A stretch of 64,000 bases of DNA from Phymorhynchus buccinoides (lineage: Eukaryota; Mollusca; Gastropoda; Neogastropoda; Raphitomidae): NCBI GenBank assembly GCA_017654935.2, contig CM065699.1:45881243-45945242 (forward strand), written 5' to 3'. Below the pieces are notes generated by a model. The model was not told the DNA's origin, made no database searches, and saw only the letters and a list, made by a program, of their open reading frames with translations. The first letter of the stretch is position 1, and the number at the start of each line of letters is the position of its first letter. Positions 12,116-20,808 of this stretch are shown one piece after another. The translations under genes were made by a program, and so were the position numbers.

Positions 12116-12275
12116 GGGAAAGAACCGATGTACCGAACGGAGTCACGTACATGAGTTGCTTCCCGTAGATCGGAGAACCACTCTAGCACGCGCGCGCGCT
12201 CGCGTGCTGATATACGCATTCTTCTTCTTCTTCTTCTTCCTCACGCATCGTGCTGTGCGTTACATATTCCATCAA

Positions 12276-12280
<5 letters not shown>
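12116..12280 (+). repeat. Polinton internal dispersed repeat, copy 2
   Basis: Same modules as copy 1 with a small insertion after GATGTA. It likewise ends in ATTCCATCAAA followed by (CA)n. Confidence 0.85.
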
Positions 12281-12323
<43 letters not shown>

Positions 12324-12773
12324 TCTTCTTCTTCTGCGCACTTCGTGCTGTGCGTTACATTACACACTCTTCTGATGCGCGTTACATATCAAAACAAAGT
12401 GCATAACGCTCACACAGACGCGGGAAAAAAAAAGAAAGATAGGTACATCATGATAGAAATGTAAGTTAGTGAGAGACAACAGAACGCGAACAGACGAGAC
12501 AGAAGGCACGAGTTCTCATCGAAACATTACGAAATCATATAAACGAAACATATACGAAATCATATGAGTTATCCTTTTTTCTTTTTGGTTTCCCTGCTCG
12601 AAAGAAAACGCTTACGAAACAACGAAATAATAAAATAAGGTTGAATAAATGAACACATAACGCTAGACTGTTACGTGAATATGAACAAAAATACAGAAAG
12701 ACTCTCTCTGTACGATCTATTTCTACTTACGTATATGTTGACTCATATAACACAACTACACAACCACTATGGT

Positions 12774-13067
12774 TCATTTCTTTTGCTTTTTCAGAGCACG
12801 CATTTTCTTTTTCAGTTTCTCAACGTGACTGAGTAGCTCCAGGAATTCGTCCTCTTGGAGCGCGATCCCCTTCTTAGTCGGGTACATCCACGGGTTCTCC
12901 CCTCCCTCCTCTCCCTCGTCGTAGTAAGAAGTGTATCGACGGATGTGAATGACGGGGGCGTCATTCCAGGATGAGCATGTGACGTACGTGGACTTCGACC
13001 CTACCGGTAATAGTTCGTCACCGTAGGCCGACGTCAGAGGTACAGTTGATGAAGAACTTGAAGCCAT
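12774..13067 (-). CDS. PC4/SUB1-like single-stranded-DNA-binding protein
   Basis: 97 residues. Residues 39-80 match the transcriptional coactivator p15 (PC4) core: V-I-H-I-R-R-Y (39-45), an acidic Gly-rich loop, YPTKKGIAL (62-70) and EFLELL (74-79), then a Lys-rich tail (86-97). PC4 domains bind single-stranded DNA and aid transcription or replication (family knowledge), so a role in element transcription or DNA handling is inferred. It lies 36 bp after the C2HC gene and may share its transcript. A second, diverged copy of the fold is encoded at 14181-14645. Confidence 0.8.
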   Translation of the reverse strand: MASSSSSTVPLTSAYGDELLPVGSKSTYVTCSSWNDAPVIHIRRYTSYYDEGEEGGENPWMYPTKKGIALQEDEFLELLSHVEKLKKKMRALKKQKK

Positions 13068-13103
13068 CGCAAGTATCAGGTTTGAACTTTTTTGTTTGTT
13101 TGT

Positions 13104-13406
13104 TTACACACTGGAAGAAACGTGTTTGTCTTGAATGTTCTGCGAAGTGCGCTCGTCCAGAACGACTTCCTCCCCTACTATCAGGAGGTTGATGTACGCG
13201 GAAATAGTTTCCAATATTCTATGGCTATCGACACGATTAAACGCTTCGCTAAAGTATCTCCCCACCTTATCTTCCCAAGATAACGTTATGCAAGAGTGTC
13301 CGAGTTGGTTGCCGTATTCGTTCAAACAGCCTTCGCACCTTTCAAAATCAATATCTCGTATGTGAGTCTCCACTTCACTCTTGATTTCCTCTAGCAGAGT
13401 TACCAT
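13104..13406 (-). CDS. Small C2HC zinc-knuckle protein
   Basis: 100 residues with a likely zinc site C24-x2-C27-x9-H37-x-C39 (sequence CEGCLNEYGNQLGHSC) followed by a helical C-terminal half. Short proteins with a C-x2-C...Q-x2-H-x-C pattern recur in animal Polintons as uncharacterised genes, as far as I recall; no function is known to me. A TATATAAA box lies about 100 bp upstream. Confidence 0.65.
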   Translation of the reverse strand: MVTLLEEIKSEVETHIRDIDFERCEGCLNEYGNQLGHSCITLSWEDKVGRYFSEAFNRVDSHRILETISAYINLLIVGEEVVLDERTSQNIQDKHVSSSV

Positions 13407-13507
13407 GTCCCTTTTTTTCTTTCTTTCTTTTTCTCACCTCATTTTACAACAGCGTTTTCTTTCGAGCAGGGCAGAAAGGATGACTGAAGAACACTGTCCT
13501 ACTACGG

Positions 13508-13515
13508 TTTATATA
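13508..13515 (-). promoter_or_regulatory. TATA box upstream of the C2HC and PC4-like genes
   Basis: Reads TATATAAA on the minus strand, 102 bp before the ATG at 13406. The same eight bases are found before the packaging ATPase. Confidence 0.55.
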
Positions 13516-14180
13516 GACGGGAGAACAGGAGACGAGGATAACGACAGGGGATAATGTTACGGACGATAACGTCAAGAACGACAATGTGAAGGGGTAACAG
13601 AGGAAACGATTATCCTGTTTTCTATGAGTCATCAGGGGTAATTATCATATTTCATCTGTCACATCAAAGGGTTCTAGAATGATAAACGACTACTGCACCC
13701 ATTAAGATAGGCGTGGTCCAATAACGTAACGTAACCACACATAACATATTCGTATGATTTCACGCTTTGACCTTTCCAGCAACGCTTAAATAATTGGTCT
13801 ACTCTAATAACGCAATTTAGGAACGAGGGGCGACAGAGGACGATAATAACGATAACACTCGTTACACTGAGGAACGAGAGGTAACAAAGGATGATAATAA
13901 CGATAACACTCATTACACTGACTTTGACTTTGACACACGCACGCGCTCTCTCTCCCTCTCCCTATCTTTTCTTTCTCACTCATACAAGGGGAAAGAACCG
14001 ATGTAATCTGAACGTACACGAGTTGCTTCTCTTAGATCGGATAACCGCTTTTTTGAGGTGTGTGTAGTTAATATATTCACACGATGATAAGACATCTTTC
14101 TATTAACTTGACTTCATGCTGAATCACATACAATTTTTTTTTTCCAGTCACTTCTCAACATGGTTCTCTCTTTCCTACAG
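13516..14180. other. Polinton intergenic region with ACGATAAC repeats
   Basis: Two adjacent, diverged units of about 50 bp (about 13822-13871 and 13872-13921) each contain GATAATAACGATAACACTC. Related GATAAC words occur at 13535-13572. Copy 3 of the internal repeat follows. A plus-strand acceptor-like tract (T-run then CCAG) lies near 14132-14149. No protein gene was found. Confidence 0.5.
13988..14052 (+). repeat. Polinton internal dispersed repeat, copy 3 (short)
   Basis: Carries GGGAAAGAACCGATGTAAT and CGAGTTGCTTCTCTTAGATC followed by GGATAACCGCT, then diverges. Confidence 0.85.
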
Positions 14181-14645
14181 TCAATGCACGTTGTAGTACG
14201 GCGTGTAGAAGGTAGGAACGTCAATCGTTTGCGGGCTGTAGGTGGACTCCACCTGCTGAAGTGGCTGAGGATGAGAATGTTGCCTGTCTTCTTCTTCATC
14301 GCGGGGGTCTCGGCCTTCCTTCACCCTCTTTCTTCTTTTCTTCTTCTCGTCAGACGGCCGTTGCTGTTGCTGCTGATGCTGCTGCAGATCCGTGAGTATT
14401 TTGTCTTTCATTTTCGCTAATTTCTCGAACTGTTTGTAATTCATGCCAGGAAGTTTCCTCGATGCCACGAGACGACCCCCTTTGGTGTTCGTAGGACGGG
14501 AAAATTGTCTAATATAGACTTGAGAGATTCCGTTTCGCTTTCTCACCGTCGCAAACACATTACCACTTAGAGAATACATCCTTTTCATTCTTCTGCACAA
14601 AACACACTGATAATGAGGCTGATACTGAGGACCTCTTTTATACAC
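14181..14645 (-). CDS. Diverged PC4-like protein with charged tail
   Basis: 154 residues. The N-terminal half (31-80) follows the same outline as the 97-residue PC4-like protein: a beta strand (FATVRKR), VYIRQF at 43-48, a Lys-Gly loop, RLVASRKLPGMNYKQFEKL at 58-76 and a terminal helix. The TKKGI signature is replaced by ASRKLPGM, so DNA contacts may differ. A poly-Gln run (about 88-95), KKKRRKR (101-107) and a Pro/Tyr-rich end follow. An N-terminal CVLC pair is at 14-17. It starts 1 bp after the protease stop and is the last gene of the late block. Homology to PC4 is inferred from pattern only. Confidence 0.6.
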   Translation of the reverse strand: MYKRGPQYQPHYQCVLCRRMKRMYSLSGNVFATVRKRNGISQVYIRQFSRPTNTKGGRLVASRKLPGMNYKQFEKLAKMKDKILTDLQQHQQQQQRPSDEKKKRRKRVKEGRDPRDEEEDRQHSHPQPLQQVESTYSPQTIDVPTFYTPYYNVH

Positions 14646-14646
14646 A

Positions 14647-15114
14647 TCAGCCCCTTAACTGTTGCACTAAAGTCCATACGCGGCGATCATTGGTGTATGA
14701 GTTGTAGGTATGAAAAGGGGCCAACAGTCTGTAAAGGGGTACTCCTCTGCTTTTCATCATCACGAAATAGATCGCGTACATTCCGCAGGCGGAACTGGTT
14801 ACATCCTGAAGCAATCTCGGATTGAAAATATAACTGGTACTGTTACGCTTGATGAATGTTTCGATATCTTTATGCAACGGAGGTAAACCAAAACTGTCAA
14901 AATATTCCGCTTTAGACGCGCCATTGAAATAAACGCAGATCCAGTGTTCCCCCTTACCTCTGCTAGAATCAGTATTCACAATGAAGGCGCTAGGGTTTCT
15001 GGAACACGCTGTTACTGGGAGTTGGTCTCTGGGGAACACCCCGCGAAATATCCGACGTGAAACCGGATCTGAATTGAGAATATTCGTAATCTCCAGGGTG
15101 TCCATGATGCTCAC
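14647..15114 (-). CDS. PRO: Adenain-like cysteine protease
   Basis: 155 residues. The catalytic set of the C5/Ulp1-like family is visible: H57 in GEHWICVYF, D73 in YFDSFG, Q103 in LLQDVTSSACG and nucleophile C110. In adenoviruses and Polintons this enzyme is thought to cleave capsid and core proteins during maturation (family knowledge). The start overlaps the end of the major-capsid frame by 4 bp. The frame is intact. Confidence 0.92.
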   Translation of the reverse strand: MSIMDTLEITNILNSDPVSRRIFRGVFPRDQLPVTACSRNPSAFIVNTDSSRGKGEHWICVYFNGASKAEYFDSFGLPPLHKDIETFIKRNSTSYIFNPRLLQDVTSSACGMYAIYFVMMKSRGVPLYRLLAPFHTYNSYTNDRRVWTLVQQLRG

Positions 15115-16424
15115 ACTGTAAAGTCAGTGAGCACTTGCCTAGACTTGTCAATCTCTATCATGGCGTCCAGTTCACCGTACACGATCACCACGATGGGCTG
15201 GTCGAGGGCTTGACTGAATCTCATTTCCAGACGAAGCGGGGCGGACTTGACTAATTCAAATTGATCGCCATCCAGGAGACTCGGGCTGAGATCGAAGCAG
15301 TAAATAGCGTAGCCACCGTCGAAGTCTTTCAACGAAAATCCGGCACCGGTTTCTTTGTTCAGGAAGCCCGCCCCTTGCAGCGTGGTGAGGTAGGATCATA
15401 CCACTTGGTTATTGCCGAAGTCCGGGGTCAGAGGTTTGGCCGGAACGTATTTCCCGTCCAGAGTGATGCTCAGGTAATTGAGGTGGTGGTGCTTGAAGTT
15501 GAAGGGATTTTTATTGTACCGACCGTTTAGGGCGGAACTGTCCACCAGGGCGATGACGATCTTGTTGGGAGTCTGGCTCAGAAACAAGTTGTCTTGAACA
15601 GCGCTCAGGTTCCCGGTGGGGATGGTGAAATTCTTGATCACCACCCTCTTTAGGGGGTATTTGGCCGTACCTTTCTCCAGGGCTTTGGCGTGCGCCAGGG
15701 ACACCGCAGGGTTCACTTTGCTTTTCCGGACAAACAGGCTGCAGTGAGTGATCAGAGCGCGAGCGCCGGCGTCCGGTCCGTGCTCCATGAGACAGAAATT
15801 GTTCTTGGAAGGAATGAATCTGATCTTCACGTCCACCCCGTTCAGCATGTACCGTTCCTGGGCCATCAGGTCCACGTGCAGTCTCCCCATCATGTCGATC
15901 ACGCGGCTTCTCGCCGCTGCCTGTCTGCGGTTCCTCAGTCCGCCGTTGTCATCACCCTGGGTGTCGTCCAAGTGTCCCGCCGTGTCCGTGTGAAACAGGC
16001 AGGCTTGAGGATACCCCCTTCTTTGTACGTCATGACCGCAGGACAACAGGTCTTCGAGGATGGAACGGTAGGGGTAGGTGTTTTCCGAGTTAGTCACCAA
16101 CACCCCGTTCAGAGATATATCCACTTGAGAGAACAAACTGTGCATGAAATTGTTGACTGGACTGACGTTTTGGTCCACGTCCAGGTCCGTCCCATCCGCT
16201 TTAGTTACTTTAGCCCGGACGTGGATGTAGGTGTTGGACAAATCTATCAGGTCCGCTGAAGACCCCGAAACGAAGAACTCCACGGGAGCCCCATGAGATA
16301 AAGTGGCTAAGGGGTACACCTCTACGTACTGTCCCTCTTCCACCGCGGTCTGGGTCGGGGGCACCGTAAATAAATCCAGTCCAGTTTGCACACTTTCGGC
16401 TGACAGATGGTGAAGGAGGGCCAT
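15111..16424 (-). CDS. MCP: Polinton major capsid protein, interrupted by one in-frame stop
   Basis: Double-jelly-roll capsid homologue. Residues 1-342 run from 16424 to a TGA at 15396-15398. The same frame continues without a shift for about 94 further codons to 15111. That C-terminal part contains GYAIYCFDLSP and VIVYGELDAMIEID, which belong to the last strands of this capsid family. The stop therefore removes the end of the second jelly roll. It looks like a single substitution; readthrough or a base-calling error are alternatives. The start lies 2 bp after the pVI/pX-like gene and the end overlaps the protease by 4 bp. Confidence 0.9.
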
Positions 16425-16426
16425 CT

Positions 16427-16870
16427 TTATCCAAAAATATCTCGCTGGTGCTGCTTCCTCGTCCTTTTCTTCCTCTTTGGGCTTCTTTTCTTCCTAGAGG
16501 TCGTTTTTATACGTTTCCTAGCCGGTTCCCTGGGCAGAAAGCCGCCAGTCACTCCCCCAACAGCTTGCTGAAACAACCTCTTCCCGGCTTCAGTAGCCCT
16601 CTTTTTTAAAGCTGTCTTGACGTTTTGGCCGCTCAGGACGTCTTGCGCTACGCTCATGCCGGAACGTACGCCTTCTTTCAGCAGGGACTTGCCACCCGAC
16701 TTCATTAAAGGTATCACCATACGCCCCAACCCCGCTAGTAGGGAACCCAGGCCTCGCCCCCTGTAATTTCTGGCCCCGGCAAAAAAAGGGAGACCATGAC
16801 CCGCTTGGTGACAATAATAATCCTCGTACAGACGACAGTTGGACTTGTAGGGTACATTACGCACCATCAT
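16427..16870 (-). CDS. pVI/pX-like basic virion protein
   Basis: 147 residues. A Gly-rich segment (24-52) with GHGLPFFAGARNYRGRGLGS precedes an amphipathic region and a strongly basic tail (117-142, KKRSPKRKKRTRK). This layout resembles the minor core or membrane-active proteins next to the capsid gene in Polintons and adenoviruses; the precise equivalence is inference. Start overlaps the minor capsid stop by 4 bp. Confidence 0.7.
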   Translation of the reverse strand: MMVRNVPYKSNCRLYEDYYCHQAGHGLPFFAGARNYRGRGLGSLLAGLGRMVIPLMKSGGKSLLKEGVRSGMSVAQDVLSGQNVKTALKKRATEAGKRLFQQAVGGVTGGFLPREPARKRIKTTSRKKRSPKRKKRTRKQHQRDIFG

Positions 16871-17715
16871 AGGTACTGGTTCCGCCGACGACGTACGTGA
16901 AGTGTAACCACCGTATGTCCGCTGGAGAATGAGAGTTTCTCACCCGTATCCGTCATTAAAATAAGCTCCACCGTATTGAACTGACTCCGATTCATCGGGA
17001 TGTAATGGGGCTTCGCGAAGATTTGATGATACACTTCCAACTGGTGGTTGATCACCGGTATCGTTCGAAGGAGAGGGGCCATGACGTCACCCACCGGTCT
17101 CTGGCTCACTAAGTCGCAGTACACAAAAATACTCTTAAAGCTTTGGTTTATGTCCATCATATAGGGAGCCGTCCACTTTTTCTTGCCTTTAAATTGTCTA
17201 TCAGGGGGTACACCCAAAATCCGTTTCAGGGCCGGGCTCATGGATAATGTACAGCCTCTTTCAGTCATGATTATTTTCATTTTCTTACTGCTTTGTTTGT
17301 AAATAAACAGTAATGGGTCTTTTTTGTGAGATTTGTCCGCGAAGTACTTCGTTGATTTGATTTCCTCGTTCAATTCTTTAATAAACTCTTCGTTAGACAC
17401 AAACAAACCGCTACTTAGTGTCATTGTAAACGCGGCTTGGGGTTGATAGATCACTTTCCCAGAATGCCCTTCCTCCGGGTTGATGTTCAAGGGTTCAGCT
17501 TTTTGGGACTCTATATCCGGCGTGGTGTATTCGAACCAGATTTCGTCTTCTCCCACGTTAATGTATTTGTTCGTGAATTGAATCTCTGCCAGACCTACTT
17601 CCCATTCTCCGTTCAGATCGATCTCTTGAGGTAGCTTAGTGATAAAATGACTGGCGTTATTGTTTGGGAAAAACAGCATCGAACTGTTACTGGGCAGGGT
17701 GAGATAGAAGGCCAT
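16867..17715 (-). CDS. mCP: Polinton minor capsid (penton) protein
   Basis: 282 residues, intact. The N-terminus FYLTLPSNSSMLFFPNNNAS and the strand GEWEVGLAEIQF (36-47) are the usual signature of the single-jelly-roll minor capsid of animal Polintons. Such proteins occupy capsid vertices (family knowledge). It lies between the membrane-protein gene (16-bp gap) and the pVI/pX-like gene (4-bp overlap). Confidence 0.85.
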   Translation of the reverse strand: MAFYLTLPSNSSMLFFPNNNASHFITKLPQEIDLNGEWEVGLAEIQFTNKYINVGEDEIWFEYTTPDIESQKAEPLNINPEEGHSGKVIYQPQAAFTMTLSSGLFVSNEEFIKELNEEIKSTKYFADKSHKKDPLLFIYKQSSKKMKIIMTERGCTLSMSPALKRILGVPPDRQFKGKKKWTAPYMMDINQSFKSIFVYCDLVSQRPVGDVMAPLLRTIPVINHQLEVYHQIFAKPHYIPMNRSQFNTVELILMTDTGEKLSFSSGHTVVTLHVRRRRNQYL

Positions 17716-17731
17716 TTGGTTTTCTTTTCTC

Positions 17732-17995
17732 TTACTTTTTGCCTATAGAGGGATTCGGAAGCATATATCCGAGGCAAGATCCTAACAGCGCCGTCCAAAG
17801 CTGTTCCGCACCGTGTCCCCGGGACAAATTAATCAAGGACACTACCGCCACGATGTAAATAAGGATGATCTGACAGAAAAAGACTATCTCGCTTCGCGGA
17901 AGACGTCGTCCAAACACTCTCCATATATTAGACGTTCTGTTTTGTCTCCTTTCAGCTTCGGTCGTTGTTCCTTCTTCTTCTTCTATGACGTTCAT
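17732..17995 (-). CDS. Small conserved Polinton membrane protein
   Basis: 87 residues. A charged N-terminus leads into PRSEIVFFCQIILIYIVAVV (34-53), a single hydrophobic span, then WTALLGSCLGYMLPNP. Small proteins with this R-S-E-hydrophobic-LPNP outline sit at this position in other animal Polintons, as far as I recall; the function is unknown. It overlaps the integrase stop by 4 bp. Confidence 0.7.
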   Translation of the reverse strand: MNVIEEEEGTTTEAERRQNRTSNIWRVFGRRLPRSEIVFFCQIILIYIVAVVSLINLSRGHGAEQLWTALLGSCLGYMLPNPSIGKK

Positions 17996-19086
17996 GATAA
18001 CGGAACCAGATCTTTCTGGGGGATCCAGGAATTAAATGAAGAGGGATAACCCCACCACTTGATTAAATATTCTCGCTGCCCTGGCTTCTTTCCTCTTCTG
18101 GTTTTCAGGATAGATTCTATACGGAAAACGCTCTTATCTCCCACTTTCGCTAATTCAGCCTCGTAAAACGTTCCTTCCACTATGTCGTTTTGTAAGTCTT
18201 TTATAACGTAAGTGATGGGTGTAGTTGTCTTCACCCTATGAACTATAAATAGTTCCTCCGTCCACGAAGGTAGATAACCCTTTTTAAAGGTTCTTCTGCT
18301 TTTACTGATGCGTACTTTATCCCCTACTTTCAATTTCGGTCCTTTCACCGCCGTTGATGATGATGATGATGAAGGTCCGTAGAGCGCCTGCCACACTTCT
18401 TCTTGGTTGCTGACGTTCACGTCCGCCGGTCTAGTTTTGATACTGCGGTGATAAGAATGATTGTAGGCTTTCACAAAGTCCTGTAACAGATCCACGTACT
18501 TCAGTGTGTTTTTGTGAGTAAAATAACGCCACAGTTTTTCTTTCAATGTCCTGTTGAATCGTTCCACGATCGCAGCTTTAATATCTTCGTTCTGAGATAC
18601 AAAAAAAGTAATACCCTGTTCTTTGAAGAAGTTCTGGACGAGGCGATTCACAAATTCCGTACCTTTATCCGATTGAATAGTCCTAGGCTTTCTATTGTCT
18701 TTTAAAATACGTTCAAAGGCTTTCACCAACGTAGCCCCCGTTTTGTCTTTCAAAGGAACCACCCAAGCGTATTTACTTAATACGTCAATACACATCAGCA
18801 AAAAGCAATGACCCTTGTTGAATTTTTTTATCGATCGTACATCGATCAGATCGCATTGCCATTGCGCGTCTATTCCGCTCACGATCACTCTACGACGAGG
18901 GAAACGGCGTATCACTTTCTTATGTAGCGTATAAGCGTCTTGAAAACTCAACCAGTCTTTCACCTCTTTTTTTTATTTCTTTGATGATCTCCTTAATTTT
19001 TCTACACCCCCGAATGAAGATGGGTGTGAGGGAGAAAAATATTGTTTCTCTAACAGTTTTGTTTTTTTCAGTTCATTTCTTCCCAT
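17992..19086 (-). CDS. INT: Polinton RVE integrase with chromodomain, interrupted by one in-frame stop
   Basis: The catalytic core and C-terminus are open from 18972 to 17992. Numbered from a GTG at 18963, the triad is D38, D99 and E134, followed by GPKLKVGDKVRI (208-219) and a chromodomain (279-320, EYLIKWWGYPSSFNSW). No ATG begins this part. In the same frame upstream, from an ATG at 19086, the N-terminal motif HPSSFGGVEKLRR typical of this integrase is present. It is cut off by TAA at 18973-18975, inside an A-rich stretch. This copy probably cannot make full-length integrase. The family inserts and joins element ends in the nucleus. Confidence 0.92.
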
Positions 19087-19143
19087 TCCACTTGTTTACT
19101 CCTTCTCTTTTTTCTCTTTTTTTCAGGAGACGGTTCTTTCCCT

Positions 19144-19719
19144 TTAATGAAGTCCCATCGATCCGGGTTTCCTATCATATTGGGGCGCGTTCATCCGTCC
19201 TAAAGCCGTAGCGAATGTTTGCCATCCTTCCGGATTTCTCGCTCTCTTTCTCTTTCTCAGCACGTCGTTCACTAGATCCACTATGTTTGATTGTTTCACT
19301 ATTTGTCCTTGATAAATGACCTCCCCTTGTTCGTTCCAGGACAGCTCCTGATTTCGTTTGATACGCTGAAGCAGAGCCTCTGCCTTTTTCTTCATGGATT
19401 TCGGGACGCTCTCTATCACATCACGCTGGACAGGATCCTGTTCTTTTTTTTCTTGACTCGGGTCCTGAGACTTGGGCGTCATCGATGGAATCGATCTTTG
19501 CTCTTTATACTGATCAAACCTTTTCAGAAATCTAAACAGCAGTTGATCCAAACTCGTCGCTTTCTCGTACTCTTCTCTTTCTTCATCATTTAGTACGTTC
19601 TTCATTTCTCTACTCATATCTTTCAAACTTTCCGATTTCGCGTCAGGTACGGGTGTAGAGGTCGATGACAACGATTCCAGAATTTTTGGATCCACTAACA
19701 CCATCTTCTTGGCCATCAC
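19144..19719 (-). CDS. Conserved Polinton protein of unknown function
   Basis: 191 residues. It begins MMAKKMVLVDPKIL, has a charged low-complexity middle, and ends with an ordered block (EVIYQGQIV, SNIVDLVNDVLRKRKR, NPEGWQTFATALGRMNAPQ). The final block recurs in animal Polintons as an uncharacterised gene, as far as I recall. It overlaps the 109-residue gene by 4 bp and ends 57 bp before the integrase ATG. Confidence 0.7.
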   Translation of the reverse strand: MMAKKMVLVDPKILESLSSTSTPVPDAKSESLKDMSREMKNVLNDEEREEYEKATSLDQLLFRFLKRFDQYKEQRSIPSMTPKSQDPSQEKKEQDPVQRDVIESVPKSMKKKAEALLQRIKRNQELSWNEQGEVIYQGQIVKQSNIVDLVNDVLRKRKRARNPEGWQTFATALGRMNAPQYDRKPGSMGLH

Positions 19720-20045
19720 AACTGTTTCAGCACCCCTGCTATAGCGCCTGCTATGGGTTTCAGCAGAAAATTAAGAAAAAATCCTCCTTTTTGCAGGACC
19801 TGTTTTTTGTTTTTTAAACTGGTGTTCTTCTTGGCTAATGCTCTTAAAGAGTGCTTGTACTTGCTGAGTTTCTTCTTCTGATAAGGAGTGAGTGGCATGT
19901 TCCCTTTTAATACGTTTAAAGAACACTCGCAGATCGCTTTCATTAATTCCGGAGAAGCGTCTTGAACGATCGATCTGACCACCGCCGGTTTTGCCTTGGA
20001 GAGTAATTTCAGCATAGGCAGGTGTTTCCTTATTCTCGCAGACAT
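19716..20045 (-). CDS. Small conserved basic Polinton protein
   Basis: 109 residues. A helical basic N-terminus is followed by CSLNVLKGNMPLTPYQKKKL (41-60), then LQKGGFFLNFLLKPIAGAIA (84-103), a hydrophobic end. This looks like a small DNA-binding or virion protein; the role is inferred. Its ATG overlaps the ATPase stop by 1 bp. Confidence 0.7.
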   Translation of the reverse strand: MSARIRKHLPMLKLLSKAKPAVVRSIVQDASPELMKAICECSLNVLKGNMPLTPYQKKKLSKYKHSLRALAKKNTSLKNKKQVLQKGGFFLNFLLKPIAGAIAGVLKQL

Positions 20046-20659
20046 TATTTAGGAATATACACCGTTTGTAGTTCCGAAGGAAATATATTGGTTCGGAGAC
20101 GATACAGATCAGGTGTGTCTTGTCTCAAATCTATCAGCAAATAACCGTGAGCGTGCGAGGTCGCATCTTTATATGCTTCTAGCATAAATTTGCTCTTTCC
20201 CGGGTACATCTGTTTGGCCAGAAACGAAATCTGAGAAGCGTCTCTGGGATTCTTAAACATCACGATGTAATGAGTATTCAAATTTATCGTTCTATTCTCT
20301 TTGTTCTTTGAAAACAGATTTTGAATAATATAGACTACGGAAATATTCTTATGATGACTCCCTTTCGTAAACAGCTTCGTTACTCTATCGTCCGTTTCCG
20401 TCATTAAATCATCGATCACCACCAATCGTCTTTTATCGTCCGTCCATTCTTCTACGTTAGGGATGCCTTCGATCAGTTTCACGCGTTTCAGCTGCTTGTA
20501 ACCGTGTTGCCATTCGCCGTAACACCACACGATCTCTTCCGGAGGTGGACTCATCATTTCCTCTACGTTGTCTATGAATTTTTTCACAAATTCCGTTTTT
20601 CCTGAAAGCGTAGGTCCGCAAATAATCGACGTAAACGTATGCTTGAATCTCGGATCCAT
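20045..20659 (-). CDS. ATP: Packaging ATPase (FtsK/HerA, A32-like)
   Basis: 204 residues, intact. Walker A GPTLSGKT at 15-22 and Walker B LVVIDDLM at 79-86 are clear; IIQNLF and IVMFKNPRD follow in the usual order. The family drives DNA into capsids. It is the first gene of the late block, with a TATATAAA box 36-43 bp upstream. Confidence 0.93.
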   Translation of the reverse strand: MDPRFKHTFTSIICGPTLSGKTEFVKKFIDNVEEMMSPPPEEIVWCYGEWQHGYKQLKRVKLIEGIPNVEEWTDDKRRLVVIDDLMTETDDRVTKLFTKGSHHKNISVVYIIQNLFSKNKENRTINLNTHYIVMFKNPRDASQISFLAKQMYPGKSKFMLEAYKDATSHAHGYLLIDLRQDTPDLYRLRTNIFPSELQTVYIPK

Positions 20660-20694
20660 GATGAACTATTTTTTTTAATTGGTTCTTCACCTCG

Positions 20695-20702
20695 TTTATA
20701 TA
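20695..20702 (-). promoter_or_regulatory. TATA box of the Polinton late gene block
   Basis: Minus-strand TATATAAA 36 bp before the ATPase ATG. It is the only strong TATA box I see ahead of the ten tightly packed genes that run down to 14181. Confidence 0.65.
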
Positions 20703-20808
20703 GCGTTACGTTAGATAAAAAAAGGGATGTCACTCGTGCTACCTTACGTACCTTCGTCACATTCGATTCTTTCCCTTTGATCGGAATCAAACCGCTTTTC
20801 TTCTTCGT

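Larger units (their letters stand above)
11159..12773. other. Polinton internal region rich in microsatellites, no supported protein gene
   Basis: It contains an acceptor (AG at 11244-11245), an A tract, (CT)n, two long (CA)n tracts and two copies of an internal conserved segment (about 11738-11890 and 12116-12280). Plus-strand GTAAGTTA donor-like sites occur near 12050 and 12461, each just after a short ATG frame. A multi-exon plus-strand transcript is possible but unproven. Confidence 0.45.

Noticed and set aside
13437..13443. Donor site (GAG|GTGAGA) just before the C2HC gene
   Set aside because: No pyrimidine-AG acceptor follows within a useful distance on the minus strand.
15111..15332. 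Separate 73-residue Polinton gene
   Set aside because: It is in the same frame as the major capsid gene and carries its C-terminal motifs; it is the tail of that gene beyond a stop.
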